From Thermoflexibacter ruber (lineage in GTDB: Bacteria > Bacteroidota > Bacteroidia > Cytophagales > Thermoflexibacteraceae): a DNA stretch of 64,000 bases. Positions within the stretch are counted from its first letter, which is position 1. Every line of letters begins with the position of its first letter. Location of the stretch: NCBI RefSeq assembly GCF_900113045.1, contig NZ_FONY01000004.1, forward strand, positions 1-64,000. The letters run 5' to 3'. The translations under genes were made by a program, and so were the position numbers. This document shows positions 48,472 to 57,629 of the stretch, one piece after another. The notes under the pieces are model-generated. The model was not told the DNA's origin. It saw only the letters and a program-made list of their open reading frames with translations, and did no database searches.

Positions 48472-49098
48472 TTAAAACAAATTTTCTATTTCTCCCGCTC
48501 CTTCTCTGATTACCTCAAAGTTGTCATCTATACAAGAGATGACGGTGGAAGGGATATTTCCCCCGTAGCCTGAGTCTATGATAATATCTACCAAATGTCC
48601 ATATTTATCATCTATAAGGGAAGGGTCGGTCATGTATTCCAATACCTCATCTTCGTCTTTCACTGAAGTAGTGAGAATGGGATTTCCTAACTCTTTCACA
48701 ATCTGACGAGGAACTTCGTGGGCTGGCACGCGGATACCTACTTGTTTCTTTTTATTATTCAGTATCTTAGGGACTTCGCTACTTGATTCTAAAATAAAAG
48801 TATAAGCACCAGGTAGGGCTTTTTTCATCAGACGGAAAGTAGGTGTACTAATATGCTTGGCGTATTGGCTGATGTCGCTTAGGTCGTAGCAAATAAACGA
48901 AAGGTGCATTTTATCAGGCTTAACCCCCTTAATGCGACAAATACGCTCTATTGCCTTCTGATTATACAAATCGCACCCAATACCATAGACTGTATCTGTC
49001 GGGTAGATAATTACTCCACCTTCCTTCAAACACTCAACTACCCTACTAATTTTTCTACGGTCTGGATTGTCGGGGTGTATTTGTATAAGTTCTGCCAT
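48472..49098 (-). CDS. YciO/Sua5/YrdC-type threonylcarbamoyl-AMP synthase
   Basis: A 208-residue protein of the Sua5/YrdC/YciO family. It is most like YciO in IHPDNPDRRKI, GGVIIYPTDTVYGIGCDLYN, AIERICRIKG and the LPGAYTFILE, GIRVPAHEVPRQI and REGAGEIENLF segments. TsaC/Sua5 members make threonylcarbamoyl-AMP for tRNA A37 modification; YciO is less active in the studied cases. If no second copy exists elsewhere, this one does the job. A -7-like box, TACTTTTG on the minus strand, is at 49129-49136. Confidence 0.9.
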   Translation of the reverse strand: MAELIQIHPDNPDRRKISRVVECLKEGGVIIYPTDTVYGIGCDLYNQKAIERICRIKGVKPDKMHLSFICYDLSDISQYAKHISTPTFRLMKKALPGAYTFILESSSEVPKILNNKKKQVGIRVPAHEVPRQIVKELGNPILTTSVKDEDEVLEYMTDPSLIDDKYGHLVDIIIDSGYGGNIPSTVISCIDDNFEVIREGAGEIENLF

Positions 49099-49128
49099 AG
49101 GGGCGAATAGATTTTATAAATGATTCAA

Positions 49129-49168
49129 CAAAAGTAAAGAGTAGATTCAAATAATTTTGAACCTACTC
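49129..49168 (-). terminator. Terminator of rpsU, next to the YciO promoter box
   Basis: On the minus strand GAGTAGGTTCAAA pairs with TTTGAATCTACTC (49139-49151 and 49156-49168), one mismatch, loop of four, and TTTACTTTT follows. The TACTTTTG box of the next gene is inside the tail (49129-49136). Confidence 0.65.
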
Positions 49169-49234
49169 CTTGCTTTTGAAAAAATTATTTTTGAGAAAAA
49201 AATTAGCATTAATCTGCTCTCAAATCTCCTCAGT

Positions 49235-49429
49235 TTACTTCATTTCTTGTCTTTGAAGTGCTTGTCTGTAAATAGCACGCAAGCGTGTATTTCTATCTCT
49301 TACTGAAGGTTTTTCGTAAGCAGTTCTTGCGCGTAATTCTCTTAACACTCCTGTCTTTTCAAATTTCTTTTTGAACCTTTTTAATGCTTTATCAATAGAT
49401 TCGTTTTCCTTAATATTAATGACTATCAT
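49235..49429 (-). CDS. rpsU: 30S ribosomal protein S21
   Basis: A 64-residue basic protein of the small ribosomal subunit. [21 protein letters not shown] opens it (the first residue before that is Met-Ile), and [13 protein letters not shown] and a Lys/Arg-rich end follow. The length and order match the Bacteroidota S21 family. In this phylum S21 helps hold the 3' end of 16S rRNA and can influence Shine-Dalgarno use. A -7-like box, TAATTTTG on the minus strand, is at 49486-49493. Confidence 0.95.
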   Translation of the reverse strand: MIVINIKENESIDKALKRFKKKFEKTGVLRELRARTAYEKPSVRDRNTRLRAIYRQALQRQEMK

Positions 49430-49564
49430 ATCTTGCGTAAAATGAATGAATAAGATTTAAAATTTCAGTTTCAGATTTAGGACTGCAAAATTAGTAATTT
49501 ATCCGATAAAAAAGAATTTTTTGCATAAAATTAATTATCAAGTAGATGATTTTATTGTTTTAGG

Positions 49565-49636
49565 CAAGTACATGCCTTGGTGCTAAACCTCTGGCTTGTG
49601 CCATTCATCTCTACAAGCCAGAGGTTTTTGTACTTG
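49565..49636 (+). other. Strong two-part hairpin, possible terminator or small RNA
   Basis: AAACCTCTGGCTTGT (49585-49599) and ACAAGCCAGAGGTTT (49613-49627) form a perfect 15-base stem. It is flanked by a second pair, CAAGTAC (49565-49571) and GTACTTG (49630-49636). It lies between the S21 promoter and the stop of the gene at 49638. It may end that leftward gene, but no T-run follows on the minus strand. On the plus strand a TTTTT run does follow. Confidence 0.5.
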
Positions 49637-49637
49637 T

Positions 49638-50129
49638 CTAAATAGCTTCTACTTTTTGTTGTATTATTTGAAACCACTTTTCTACTATTTCTATTTCTCC
49701 TGAAGGAGTAGAACTATCGTGGTCTTTATTGTAAAACTCTAAGGTTATAGGAGTTTGTTTCGGGTCTTCTAAGGTAAATACTAACTCTAATTTATAAGTA
49801 ACCTCATAGGTACTTTCTTTTTCTTGGAATACTTTGTGTGTATTCATCACTTGACATTCCTGTACCTCAGCAAGGGAAATATAATGAGAGATGACCTCAT
49901 CTTTTGTATGTTTGTAAAAGATAATCGCATTAGCTTTTTTATCCAAGCCAATAGCGGTATTTCCCCAAGCATCATATTCATCAACTTGTCCATAATTTTG
50001 CGAGGCAATAGCCTGAAGTGCCTGAGTAAGTTGCCTTTCTTTGATTTTTCTATTCCTGCTAACAAGCACGAAAGGAAGTAAGCAGATAGCCAAAGCAATA
50101 AGCCCTGCTATCAAGGTATTTGATTCCAT
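49638..50129 (-). CDS. Hypothetical membrane-anchored protein
   Basis: A 163-residue protein with one N-terminal membrane helix (about 6-25) and a soluble beta-rich domain (about 45-163) with GNTAIGLDKKANAIIF and ISLAEVQECQVM. The order of strands looks like a PH-like or similar small domain, but I do not recognise it. It has no obvious partner gene. It probably faces the cytoplasm or periplasm by its helix. Confidence 0.62.
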   Translation of the reverse strand: MESNTLIAGLIALAICLLPFVLVSRNRKIKERQLTQALQAIASQNYGQVDEYDAWGNTAIGLDKKANAIIFYKHTKDEVISHYISLAEVQECQVMNTHKVFQEKESTYEVTYKLELVFTLEDPKQTPITLEFYNKDHDSSTPSGEIEIVEKWFQIIQQKVEAI

Positions 50130-50246
50130 TTTAAATGAGTAATTTTTTGATTGTGAGAAAAATAAGTAAAATAAGGTATATAGCTTGTGCCAATACCCAG
50201 ACGTAGGTTTAGACTGTTAAGCAGCCTAAGGAGAATTTAAAATGGA

Positions 50247-50621
50247 TTACCAGAAATAGTGAAAAGGAAAGATTATATCTGTGGGACGGAAACAAATAAG
50301 GAGATTACGAGCATAGAAAGTGTACTGGACATACAAGGCATGAAGTACTTGCTCGTTTATTTTGGTAGTAGAAAAGAAAACCTTAGACTGGCTTTTAGCG
50401 AGAGAGGAAAAAGTATAACCCAAAGTACAAGAACTCTCAGGTGCTAAGGCATAGCCAGAGATATGACTTAAATGGACTGTGAGGTGGCTTTCTTTTGAAG
50501 TTTGCTTATCTACTGCTGAACTTGTATATGTATGAAAAGCAAGCACTTGTACAAACTGCACAATGAAGAAACAAACTACTGTTCCCAAAACAATCCGTAA
50601 AATATTAGCACTTTTTCTCAT
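50247..50621 (-). CDS. Hypothetical small protein with membrane or signal helix
   Basis: A 124-residue protein. A hydrophobic N-terminal helix (about 8-28) follows a basic start, then a Ser/Thr-rich stretch. It ends in an aromatic tail, FPFHYFW. Small proteins with this ending occur in Bacteroidota, often near metal efflux genes, but no such gene is here. I cannot assign a function. It is oriented away from the SBBP/PKD gene that follows at 50800. Confidence 0.5.
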   Translation of the reverse strand: MRKSANILRIVLGTVVCFFIVQFVQVLAFHTYTSSAVDKQTSKESHLTVHLSHISGYALAPESSCTLGYTFSSLAKSQSKVFFSTTKINEQVLHALYVQYTFYARNLLICFRPTDIIFPFHYFW

Positions 50622-50714
50622 ACGCTTTTATTAAACGATAAATTTACAAAATAAGTTGAATAAAAATAAAACTATTTTCTTCTTACCCAGAAATACTTGC
50701 AAATATCTCTTTGC

Positions 50715-50750
50715 TTTGCAACCAAGTCTTTTAATCTTTTCGTATCTTTG
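50715..50750 (+). promoter_or_regulatory. Possible promoter of the SBBP/PKD gene
   Basis: TATCTTTG (50743-50750) is a full match to TAnnTTTG. A TTTG is at 50715-50718, but the spacing of 24 is longer than the usual 19-21. It is 50 bases before the ATG. Confidence 0.4.
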
Positions 50751-50799
50751 CTTATGAAATATGTATATTAAATTATCCAATTTATCATTCTCCTAAGCC

Positions 50800-53700
50800 A
50801 TGCGAATTATCCTGATTTTCTTGCTTTTAACATCTTTCTGTGCCTTTGCCCAAGTGCGTGTTAAAAGCCCCCAAATAGCATCTGCACCCTTATTCCAATT
50901 TACAGAAAATAAAAATCAGTGGGAAAAAGAAGTGCTTTTCCGCGCTGATATTCCTGATGGTTTTTTGTTTTTGAAAAAAAATGGCTTGCATTACGGCTTT
51001 TATGATGCCCAAGCCGTATCCGAACTCAGACACCCTAAGAAAAAAGAAACCAATGAAAATACTAAGGCAAGGGTAGAAGGTAATAACGCTGACGAGAGCA
51101 AGTTCAATATCAAAGCTCATGGGGTATCAGTTAAATTTTTAAATGCTCGTTCGCAACCTATGGTAAGTGGAAAAGGGAAAATAAGTGGGATTCGCAACTA
51201 CTTTATAGGCGAAGACGAAAGCAAGTGGGCAAGCAATGTGCAGTCTTTCCAAGAGGTAAACTATCTATCTATTTATCAAGGAATTAATCTTAGATTGTTT
51301 ACACAAGGGCAGAGATTAAAGTATGAGTTTGTAGTGGAGGCAGGGGCAAATCCTAACCTAATACAAATGCAATACGAAGGAGCAGAGCAAATGCGTATTT
51401 CAGAAGAAGGAAATCTGGAAATCACCACTTCTATTCATGTTTTCGGTGAAAAAAAGCCTTTTACTTACCAAGTCATCAACGGAGAAAAAGTAGAAATTCC
51501 CTCTAAGTTCGTATTGAAAAATAATGTAGTCAGCTTTGAGTTGGGAAGTTATAATAAAAATTTGCCTTTAGTCATAGACCCACAATTAGTTTTTTCTACT
51601 TTCTCTGGCTCTACAGCAAACAACTGGGGCAATACAGCGACCTATGATACCTTAGGCAACCTCTACACAGCAGGAACAGTTTTTGGGACAAATTTCCCCA
51701 CTACGGTAGGGGCATTCCAAAGATTTTTTGGCGGAATAATAGACGTAGGTATTTCTAAATACAACCCCACAGGTACACTCCAACTTTATACTACTTTTTT
51801 AGGAGGTTCATTTGCAGAAGTTCCTCATAGCTTGGTAGTTAATAATTTAAACCAATTAGTAGTCATGGGAACGACAAGCTCTACCAACTTCCCTACTACT
51901 GTTGGGGCTTTTGACCGTACTTATAACGGAGGCAGTGGAGCAAACAGCTTTGAGGCAATTAGCGGGATTCCTTACAATAATGGGAGTGATATTTTTGTGA
52001 GTACGCTAAGCACCAATGGAAACGCATTGCTGGCTTCCACTTATTTAGGAGGTTCAGGAAACGACGGATTAAATATTTTTGGAACAGCTTTCGTACATAA
52101 CTACGGTGATGAACTCAGAGGAGAGGTCAATGTAGATGCGCTTAACAACGTGTATGTGGCTTCTACTACTCGCTCCACTAATTTTCCTCTACAAACCGCT
52201 ACACAAACTAATCTCTCAGGTTTACAAGACGCTGTTTTTATTAAACTAAGTCAAGGTCTGAACAACCTACTTTGGAGTACCTATTGGGGAGGGAGTGGAC
52301 TTGACGTAGGCTATTCTATCAAAATTAATAAGGTAAACGAAATTTTAGTTTGCGGAAGTACTACAAGCAACAACTTACGTACTTCTAATAATTCTTTCCG
52401 ACCCACTTTCCAAGGTGGGAGTTCTGACGGATTCGTAGCTCGCTTTACTACAAATGGTACTTTCTTAACAGGTTCATATTTAGGCACATCAGAGTATGAC
52501 CAAGCCTTTATCTTAGACTTAGACCAAGAGGATAATGTCTATGTCTTAGGAAATACAAGGGGGCAGTACCCTGTAAGTGCAGGCGTTTACAGCAATGCCA
52601 ATAGTGGGCAGTTTATTCACAAATTAAACCCTAATCTAAGCACTTCTTTATGGTCAACGGTTATTGGTACGGGAAGGCGAACACCTGATTTGTCTTTGAC
52701 AGCCTTTTTGGTGAATGAATGTGGGAATATGTATGTAGCGGGTTGGGGCGGAAACTTGCAAGCTGGCTACCCTGCAAATAGCACCACAGTTGGGCTACCT
52801 ACTACTGCTGATGCCATAAGAAGAACTACCGATGGGCAAGATTTTCATTTGATGCTCATAGAAAAAGATGCAAAATCCTTGCTATATGCTACATTTTTTG
52901 GAGGAGTAGGTGGCGAAGGCGACCATATAGACGGAGGAACTTGTCGCTTTGATAAAAAAGGAGTAGTGTATCACGCCGCTTGCGTATGCCGCTCTAATCG
53001 TTTTTTTACTACTCCGGGTGCATGGTCAAGGGTAAATAATGCCGCTCCCACAGGTGGAGATACCGAAGGCTGTAATAATGCAGCTTTTAAAATAGACATA
53101 GAAATTCTCCAAGCAGGGTTGCGCCCCTTAGATGCGGCAACAAGTGTGGAAAGAAGAAGCGGTTGCGCCCCCTTGCGTATTCGCTTCCAGAACCGAAGCG
53201 TTAATGCCCAAGAAATTGAGTGGAATATCGGTAACGGTTTGCTTGTTACCCAAGTCAGCGAGCCTGTTTATACTTTTACTCAACCGGGGAGATACATCGT
53301 ACAGCAAAAAGTAAGTAGCAAACTTACTTGTGCTACCCTGTTTGCTTATGATACGATTACCGTTCTGCCTGTGGTAAACGCCACCATCAACAGGGATACT
53401 ATTCTTTGCCGAGGTACCTCTATCCAACTACAAGCCTCAGGAGGCACAACCTATCGTTGGACACCTGCGGCAAGTTTAAGTAATCCTAATATCGCTAATC
53501 CTATTGCCAACCCTACCCAAACTACACGCTACACTGTAACTATTTCTAATCCAGAGGGTTGTTCTAAGGATACTTCCGTACTAATTACGGTGGCTAATCC
53601 AGTGGCAAGTTTTAACTTAGCCCTTGATGACCTTTGCGATAACTCTCCTACAGTGAGGCTTACCAATACCAGCCCAGATGCTACGGAGTATATTTGGGAT

Positions 53701-55035
53701 TTGGGAGATGGTAGGGCTTTTATAGGGCGAACTCCTCCTCCATTCAAATATACAAGAAGTGGTTTTTACCAAATCTCCTTGACAGCAAGGATAGGTACTT
53801 GTACGAATCGGGCTACTCGGGACGTAAATATAGTGGTGCAAGCAGATTTACCCCCTATTACGATTACCAGAGATACGATTATATGCAGAGGGCAAAGCGT
53901 GCAACTGAATGTAACAGGAGGAAATAGCTACATTTGGCAACCTGCCACAGGGCTGAGTAATCCGAATATAGCAAACCCAGTAGCACAGCCAAGCCAAACC
54001 ACTCGTTACCAAGTAACTATCATTAACAGAGAAAACTGTCGCAGGGATACGGCTGTAACGGTAACAGTGGCTAATCCTATTGCTAGCTTTACGGTCAATA
54101 CAGAGAATATTTGCGACCCCTCCCCTACTATCCGCCTTACCAACACAAGTACAGATGCTACTGCTTTCGAGTGGAATTTTGGTAATGGGCAAACTTTTGC
54201 AGGGCAGAATCCTCCACCTTTCAAATACCAAGAAAGTGGAACTTACCAAATCACTTTGACAGCAAGGAGAGCAAACTGCGTAAGTCAATTTTCACAAATG
54301 GTAAATGTTTCTGTGTTAGCAGACCTCATGCCCACCATAACAAAAGACAGCGTACTTTGTACCAACGAAAGCTTGCAGTTAGTAGCAACAGGAGGGATTG
54401 CCTATCGGTGGAGTCCAGCCACAGGACTAAGTAATCCGAATATTGCCAACCCTATAGCACGCCCAACACAGACCACTCGTTATACGGTAAGTATTACGCG
54501 CAGAGAAGGTTGCGTTCAGGAGCTTTCTACTTTAGTTCGTGTAATCAATCCTGCATCAGCAAGTTTCGCCGTCAATTATGAAGATTTTTGTTCTCCTTTT
54601 CCTACGGTTCGCTTAGTCAATACCAGCCCTGAGGAGGCAAACTTTGTGTGGAACTTAGGCAATGGGCAAACCTTTGTAGGAAAAGAGCCACCTCCTTTCA
54701 AATATACTCAAAGCGGAAACTATCGCGTAACACTTACTGTCAGCGAGGGGAGATGCTCCAGCCAATTTGTGCAGAACTTAGCAATAGAGGAATTTATTTT
54801 TCCTAACGTAATTACGCCCAACGGCGATGGAAAAAATGAAACCCTATTTTTCAATTCTCCTATTTTAGGCTTAAAAGTAGAAATTTATAACCGATGGGGA
54901 AAATTGGTCTATAAAAGCGATAACTACCAAAATGATTGGAAAGGGGAAGGCATTGCAGGGGTGTATTATTACTTAGTCAGTTCGCCCGACGGAAAAACTT
55001 GCAAAGGGTGGCTTAATGTATTTACAGGGAATTAA
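50800..55035 (+). CDS. Large SBBP/PKD adhesin-like protein with type IX secretion C-terminal domain
   Basis: A 1411-residue exported protein. A signal peptide ends FAQ (about 18). An N-terminal beta domain (about 27-265; YFIGEDESKW) is followed by SBBP beta-propeller repeats (about 266-740: GNLYTAGTVFGTNFP, NVYVASTTRSTNFP). Then come PKD-like domains, the last three of which form a tandem of about 160-residue modules (from 53378, 53860 and 54336). Each has a CxG..VQL motif, a SNPNIANP motif and a PPFKY motif. The end (about 1330-1411), with FPNVITPNGDGKNE and VEIYNRWGKLVY, is the gliding-motility-associated C-terminal domain that directs type IX secretion. It is probably a surface protein. 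Confidence 0.9.
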   Translation: MRIILIFLLLTSFCAFAQVRVKSPQIASAPLFQFTENKNQWEKEVLFRADIPDGFLFLKKNGLHYGFYDAQAVSELRHPKKKETNENTKARVEGNNADESKFNIKAHGVSVKFLNARSQPMVSGKGKISGIRNYFIGEDESKWASNVQSFQEVNYLSIYQGINLRLFTQGQRLKYEFVVEAGANPNLIQMQYEGAEQMRISEEGNLEITTSIHVFGEKKPFTYQVINGEKVEIPSKFVLKNNVVSFELGSYNKNLPLVIDPQLVFSTFSGSTANNWGNTATYDTLGNLYTAGTVFGTNFPTTVGAFQRFFGGIIDVGISKYNPTGTLQLYTTFLGGSFAEVPHSLVVNNLNQLVVMGTTSSTNFPTTVGAFDRTYNGGSGANSFEAISGIPYNNGSDIFVSTLSTNGNALLASTYLGGSGNDGLNIFGTAFVHNYGDELRGEVNVDALNNVYVASTTRSTNFPLQTATQTNLSGLQDAVFIKLSQGLNNLLWSTYWGGSGLDVGYSIKINKVNEILVCGSTTSNNLRTSNNSFRPTFQGGSSDGFVARFTTNGTFLTGSYLGTSEYDQAFILDLDQEDNVYVLGNTRGQYPVSAGVYSNANSGQFIHKLNPNLSTSLWSTVIGTGRRTPDLSLTAFLVNECGNMYVAGWGGNLQAGYPANSTTVGLPTTADAIRRTTDGQDFHLMLIEKDAKSLLYATFFGGVGGEGDHIDGGTCRFDKKGVVYHAACVCRSNRFFTTPGAWSRVNNAAPTGGDTEGCNNAAFKIDIEILQAGLRPLDAATSVERRSGCAPLRIRFQNRSVNAQEIEWNIGNGLLVTQVSEPVYTFTQPGRYIVQQKVSSKLTCATLFAYDTITVLPVVNATINRDTILCRGTSIQLQASGGTTYRWTPAASLSNPNIANPIANPTQTTRYTVTISNPEGCSKDTSVLITVANPVASFNLALDDLCDNSPTVRLTNTSPDATEYIWDLGDGRAFIGRTPPPFKYTRSGFYQISLTARIGTCTNRATRDVNIVVQADLPPITITRDTIICRGQSVQLNVTGGNSYIWQPATGLSNPNIANPVAQPSQTTRYQVTIINRENCRRDTAVTVTVANPIASFTVNTENICDPSPTIRLTNTSTDATAFEWNFGNGQTFAGQNPPPFKYQESGTYQITLTARRANCVSQFSQMVNVSVLADLMPTITKDSVLCTNESLQLVATGGIAYRWSPATGLSNPNIANPIARPTQTTRYTVSITRREGCVQELSTLVRVINPASASFAVNYEDFCSPFPTVRLVNTSPEEANFVWNLGNGQTFVGKEPPPFKYTQSGNYRVTLTVSEGRCSSQFVQNLAIEEFIFPNVITPNGDGKNETLFFNSPILGLKVEIYNRWGKLVYKSDNYQNDWKGEGIAGVYYYLVSSPDGKTCKGWLNVFTGN
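53378..54790 (+). repeat. Three tandem PKD-containing modules inside the large adhesin
   Basis: Each module of about 480 bases starts with a DT/DS-[IV]-[IL]-C motif, followed by SNPNIANP, then a PKD core with W-[DN]-LG-[DN]-G and PPPFKY. The copies share long identical stretches at protein level but differ by many silent bases. Confidence 0.75.
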
Positions 55036-55314
55036 AAGATTGTTGCTTATTTACTCTGTAAGTTTTACCATATTTTGAGGACTTTTAGAAAGTTATCTTG
55101 GTTTGTTGGAACACAGATTATAGGGATTAAACAGATTTTGACTAAATAAACTATCCAAAAATCTGTGCCTCATCAGTATTATCTGTGTTCCATACACCAG
55201 CCATAGTAATTTAGCTAAATCAAAAATCTAAGGCTGCAAAGGTATTATATTGAAAATCACATAGTAAAAACTCTACAACCACAGTATTTTTCATTTGAAC
55301 TTAGCAGATACTGC
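55036..55314. repeat. Intergenic stretch with a long inverted repeat
   Basis: GGAACACAGAT (55108-55118) is an exact inverted copy of ATCTGTGTTCC (55181-55191), with an inner CAGATTTT / AAAATCTG pair. It resembles the ACAGATT-rich dispersed elements common in Bacteroidota intergenic DNA. No gene is seen in the 279 bases. Confidence 0.55.
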
Positions 55315-56052
55315 CTATTCTCTTGAGATACTACTCCCACCAGAGGAATTATTGCTTACAGAAGAAGGATTGCCAATGTAGCGAATATGACTACCGCCAC
55401 TTGCTTCTGCACGAAGGGTTTTACTTACATTTACTTTAGCATTGCTACCACCTGAAGCAGAAATTTGTACCTCCTCTACTGAGAAGCCAAAGAAAGATAA
55501 CTCTGCTCCTCCTGAAATATCTGCCTTCATTTTTTGAGAAGCACCTACCCCAGAAAGACGTGAAGCACCTGACAAATCTATTTCAATCTCATTTGCTCTA
55601 ATGCTAAGGACTCCTTCTGAAGCACCTGATAAACGTGCATACATTTTTTGGCTATTTTCAAAACCTCCTACATCAGCAATAGTTGCCCCTGAAAAATCAA
55701 CTCCCTCCAATGTTGGCATAGTGATAGTAAATTCAGTCCTATACTGGCGATTCCTATGATTATGAGGATAGTAGTCGGCTTTCAAAATCCCATTTTCTAC
55801 CCTTACTCTGAGGTCATCTAAGTTGCGACTATCTCCTCTCACAAATACACCATAAGCCGCTCCTTGTTGGATAGTAACTTTAGAACCACTCCCGATATGT
55901 ACTCTAGTAAAACCACTCAAATCATAGGTTTTTCTTTCTTCTTGGAAAGCACCTACATCTTCAAATCGTTGGCAGCCAGAAAATAATACTACTGATAAAA
56001 GCCCCAAAAGAGTAAACATGCGAGCAAACATAAAAAAACGAATAGTTTTCAT
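55315..56052 (-). CDS. Head-GIN (DUF2807) lipoprotein
   Basis: A 245-residue protein. A lipoprotein signal ends FSGC (about residue 27). DLSGFTRVHIGSGSKVTI opens the DUF2807 right-handed beta-helix domain, with regular DFSGATI, RLSGASE, DLSGASR and DISGGAE turns. The C-terminus is Ser/Gly-rich. It is probably anchored at the outer membrane; its function is not established, and the family name comes from GIN-motif proteins. A second Met at residue 11 is also a possible start. Confidence 0.88.
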   Translation of the reverse strand: MKTIRFFMFARMFTLLGLLSVVLFSGCQRFEDVGAFQEERKTYDLSGFTRVHIGSGSKVTIQQGAAYGVFVRGDSRNLDDLRVRVENGILKADYYPHNHRNRQYRTEFTITMPTLEGVDFSGATIADVGGFENSQKMYARLSGASEGVLSIRANEIEIDLSGASRLSGVGASQKMKADISGGAELSFFGFSVEEVQISASGGSNAKVNVSKTLRAEASGGSHIRYIGNPSSVSNNSSGGSSISRE

Positions 56053-56363
56053 ATAAATTAATTTGTTTAAAAAAGGTTTAAGTGAATAATCTGTTTAAGT
56101 TTTCTGATTTTGTACCTAAGACAACTTGGGGAAGTTTTACCCCTATGTAGTGTACGAATTTATTTTTACTAATCCTATACCAAAATCGTAAAATTTTTAA
56201 AATCAACAGCTTACATTATGATGATTTTTACAAAATGTTCATAAATTAGATAGAGTGTGTACGGATTTGGACAAGCAAAGAGCAAAGGTAGGTGAGCAAC
56301 TTTTGTAAGATTGTTTTTCAAAAATATTTCCCTAAATTTGGCTAATCACTCATCATTCAAGAT
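56053..56363. other. Intergenic region before the epimerase gene
   Basis: 311 bases with no supported ORF. It contains the epimerase promoter at 56311-56340. Nothing else stands out. Confidence 0.5.
56311..56340 (+). promoter_or_regulatory. Promoter of the epimerase gene
   Basis: TTG (56311-56313), 19 bases, then TAAATTTG (56333-56340) match the Bacteroidota consensus. The expected transcription start is near 56347, 17 bases before the ATG. Confidence 0.62.
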
Positions 56364-57560
56364 ATGGAAATGGAAACACAAGCAAAGTCTGCTCGCTATG
56401 CCAAAGAAGTTCGCCAAGAACTCGACAACATATTGACTTATTGGGCAAAAAATACCTTTGACGAAAAAAATAACACCTTTCATCACAGAGTAAATAAAGA
56501 TAATCAAGTCATTCCCAATGCACCCAAAGGCACTGTCTTGGGCAGTCGTATCTTATGGACTTTTGCCGCTGCCTACAACTTTGACAAGCAACAATATGCC
56601 AAATACTTGCCTTTAGCGGAAGTTGCTTACCAAAACTTAATTAACTACTTTATAGACAAGGATTTACATGGAGTATATTGGACAGTAGATAATCAAGGGA
56701 ATCCTTTGGACACAAGCAAGCAAATGTATGCTCACTCCTTTGCGGTGTATGCCCTCAGCGAGTACTTCAAAGCAGTGCAAAAGCAAGAAGTCTTAGATAA
56801 GGCATTAGGTATTTATCAAGTCATGGAAAAATACAGTTTTGACAAAGAAAACTTGGGCTATATAGATGCTTTTAGCCGAGATTGGCAAGCTACGGACAAG
56901 CTACATTTGAGCAGTGGTGGAGCAAAAAAGACGATGAATACGCATCTTCATATTTTAGAAGCCTACACCAATTTGTATAAAGTTTGGAAAGAGGAAGGTT
57001 TGCAAAAGCAGTTATACCACCTCATAGACAATTTTTTATCTCATATCATAGACCCAAGTTCGCATCATCTCATGCTATTTTTTGATGAAAAATGGACACC
57101 TACCTCCCAAATAGACTCTTACGGACATGATATAGAGTGTTCTTGGCTGTTGCTGGAGGCAGCAGAGGCACTTGGGGACAGATTATTGGTAGAAAAAGTA
57201 AAGCCAATCTGTACCCAAATGGCATTGGCGGCAGCTATGGGCTTAGAAAATGACGGCAGCATGAAGTATGAACTTGACCGCAAAACAGGACATCGCAACG
57301 ATGACAAAAGTTGGTGGGTACAGGCAGAGGCTATGGTGGGTTTCTTCAGTGCTTGGCAAATCACCCGAGCTAAGCATTTTTTAGACAAATCCCTCGCCTC
57401 TTGGGAATTTACTAAGAAAAATTTGATTGACAAAGAAAATGGTGAATGGTTCATCTCTGCCAATAACAAAAACGGCGACAAAGTTACCCTTTGGAAATGC
57501 CCTTACCACAACAGCAGAGCTTGCATAGAAGTTTTTAACAGAATTAAATACAAACATTAA
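56364..57560 (+). CDS. AGE family epimerase, probably cellobiose 2-epimerase
   Basis: A 398-residue alpha/alpha-barrel enzyme of the N-acylglucosamine 2-epimerase family. Family marks are GSRILWTFAAAYN, DLHGVYWTVD, KQMYAHSFAVYALSEY, MNTHLHILEAYTNLYKVW, DSYGHDIECSWLLLEAAEALGD and KSWWVQAEAMVGF. The His residues in THLH, YGHD and CPYHNSRACIE fit the catalytic set. By these motifs it is closest to cellobiose 2-epimerase, which turns a reducing-end glucose to mannose. It has no signal peptide, so it is cytoplasmic. The acyl-CoA reductase gene follows 69 bases later on the same strand. Confidence 0.88.
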   Translation: MEMETQAKSARYAKEVRQELDNILTYWAKNTFDEKNNTFHHRVNKDNQVIPNAPKGTVLGSRILWTFAAAYNFDKQQYAKYLPLAEVAYQNLINYFIDKDLHGVYWTVDNQGNPLDTSKQMYAHSFAVYALSEYFKAVQKQEVLDKALGIYQVMEKYSFDKENLGYIDAFSRDWQATDKLHLSSGGAKKTMNTHLHILEAYTNLYKVWKEEGLQKQLYHLIDNFLSHIIDPSSHHLMLFFDEKWTPTSQIDSYGHDIECSWLLLEAAEALGDRLLVEKVKPICTQMALAAAMGLENDGSMKYELDRKTGHRNDDKSWWVQAEAMVGFFSAWQITRAKHFLDKSLASWEFTKKNLIDKENGEWFISANNKNGDKVTLWKCPYHNSRACIEVFNRIKYKH

Positions 57561-57629
57561 AGTTGATAGTGAGATGAAATACGTAATTTTACGGCTTTGT
57601 ATTGCTTTGTAAATACTATTTGTCTGATA

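Noticed and set aside
53128-54288. Minus-strand ORFs opposite the PKD modules
   Set aside because: They are mirror frames of the repeated modules and lack any signal or motif.
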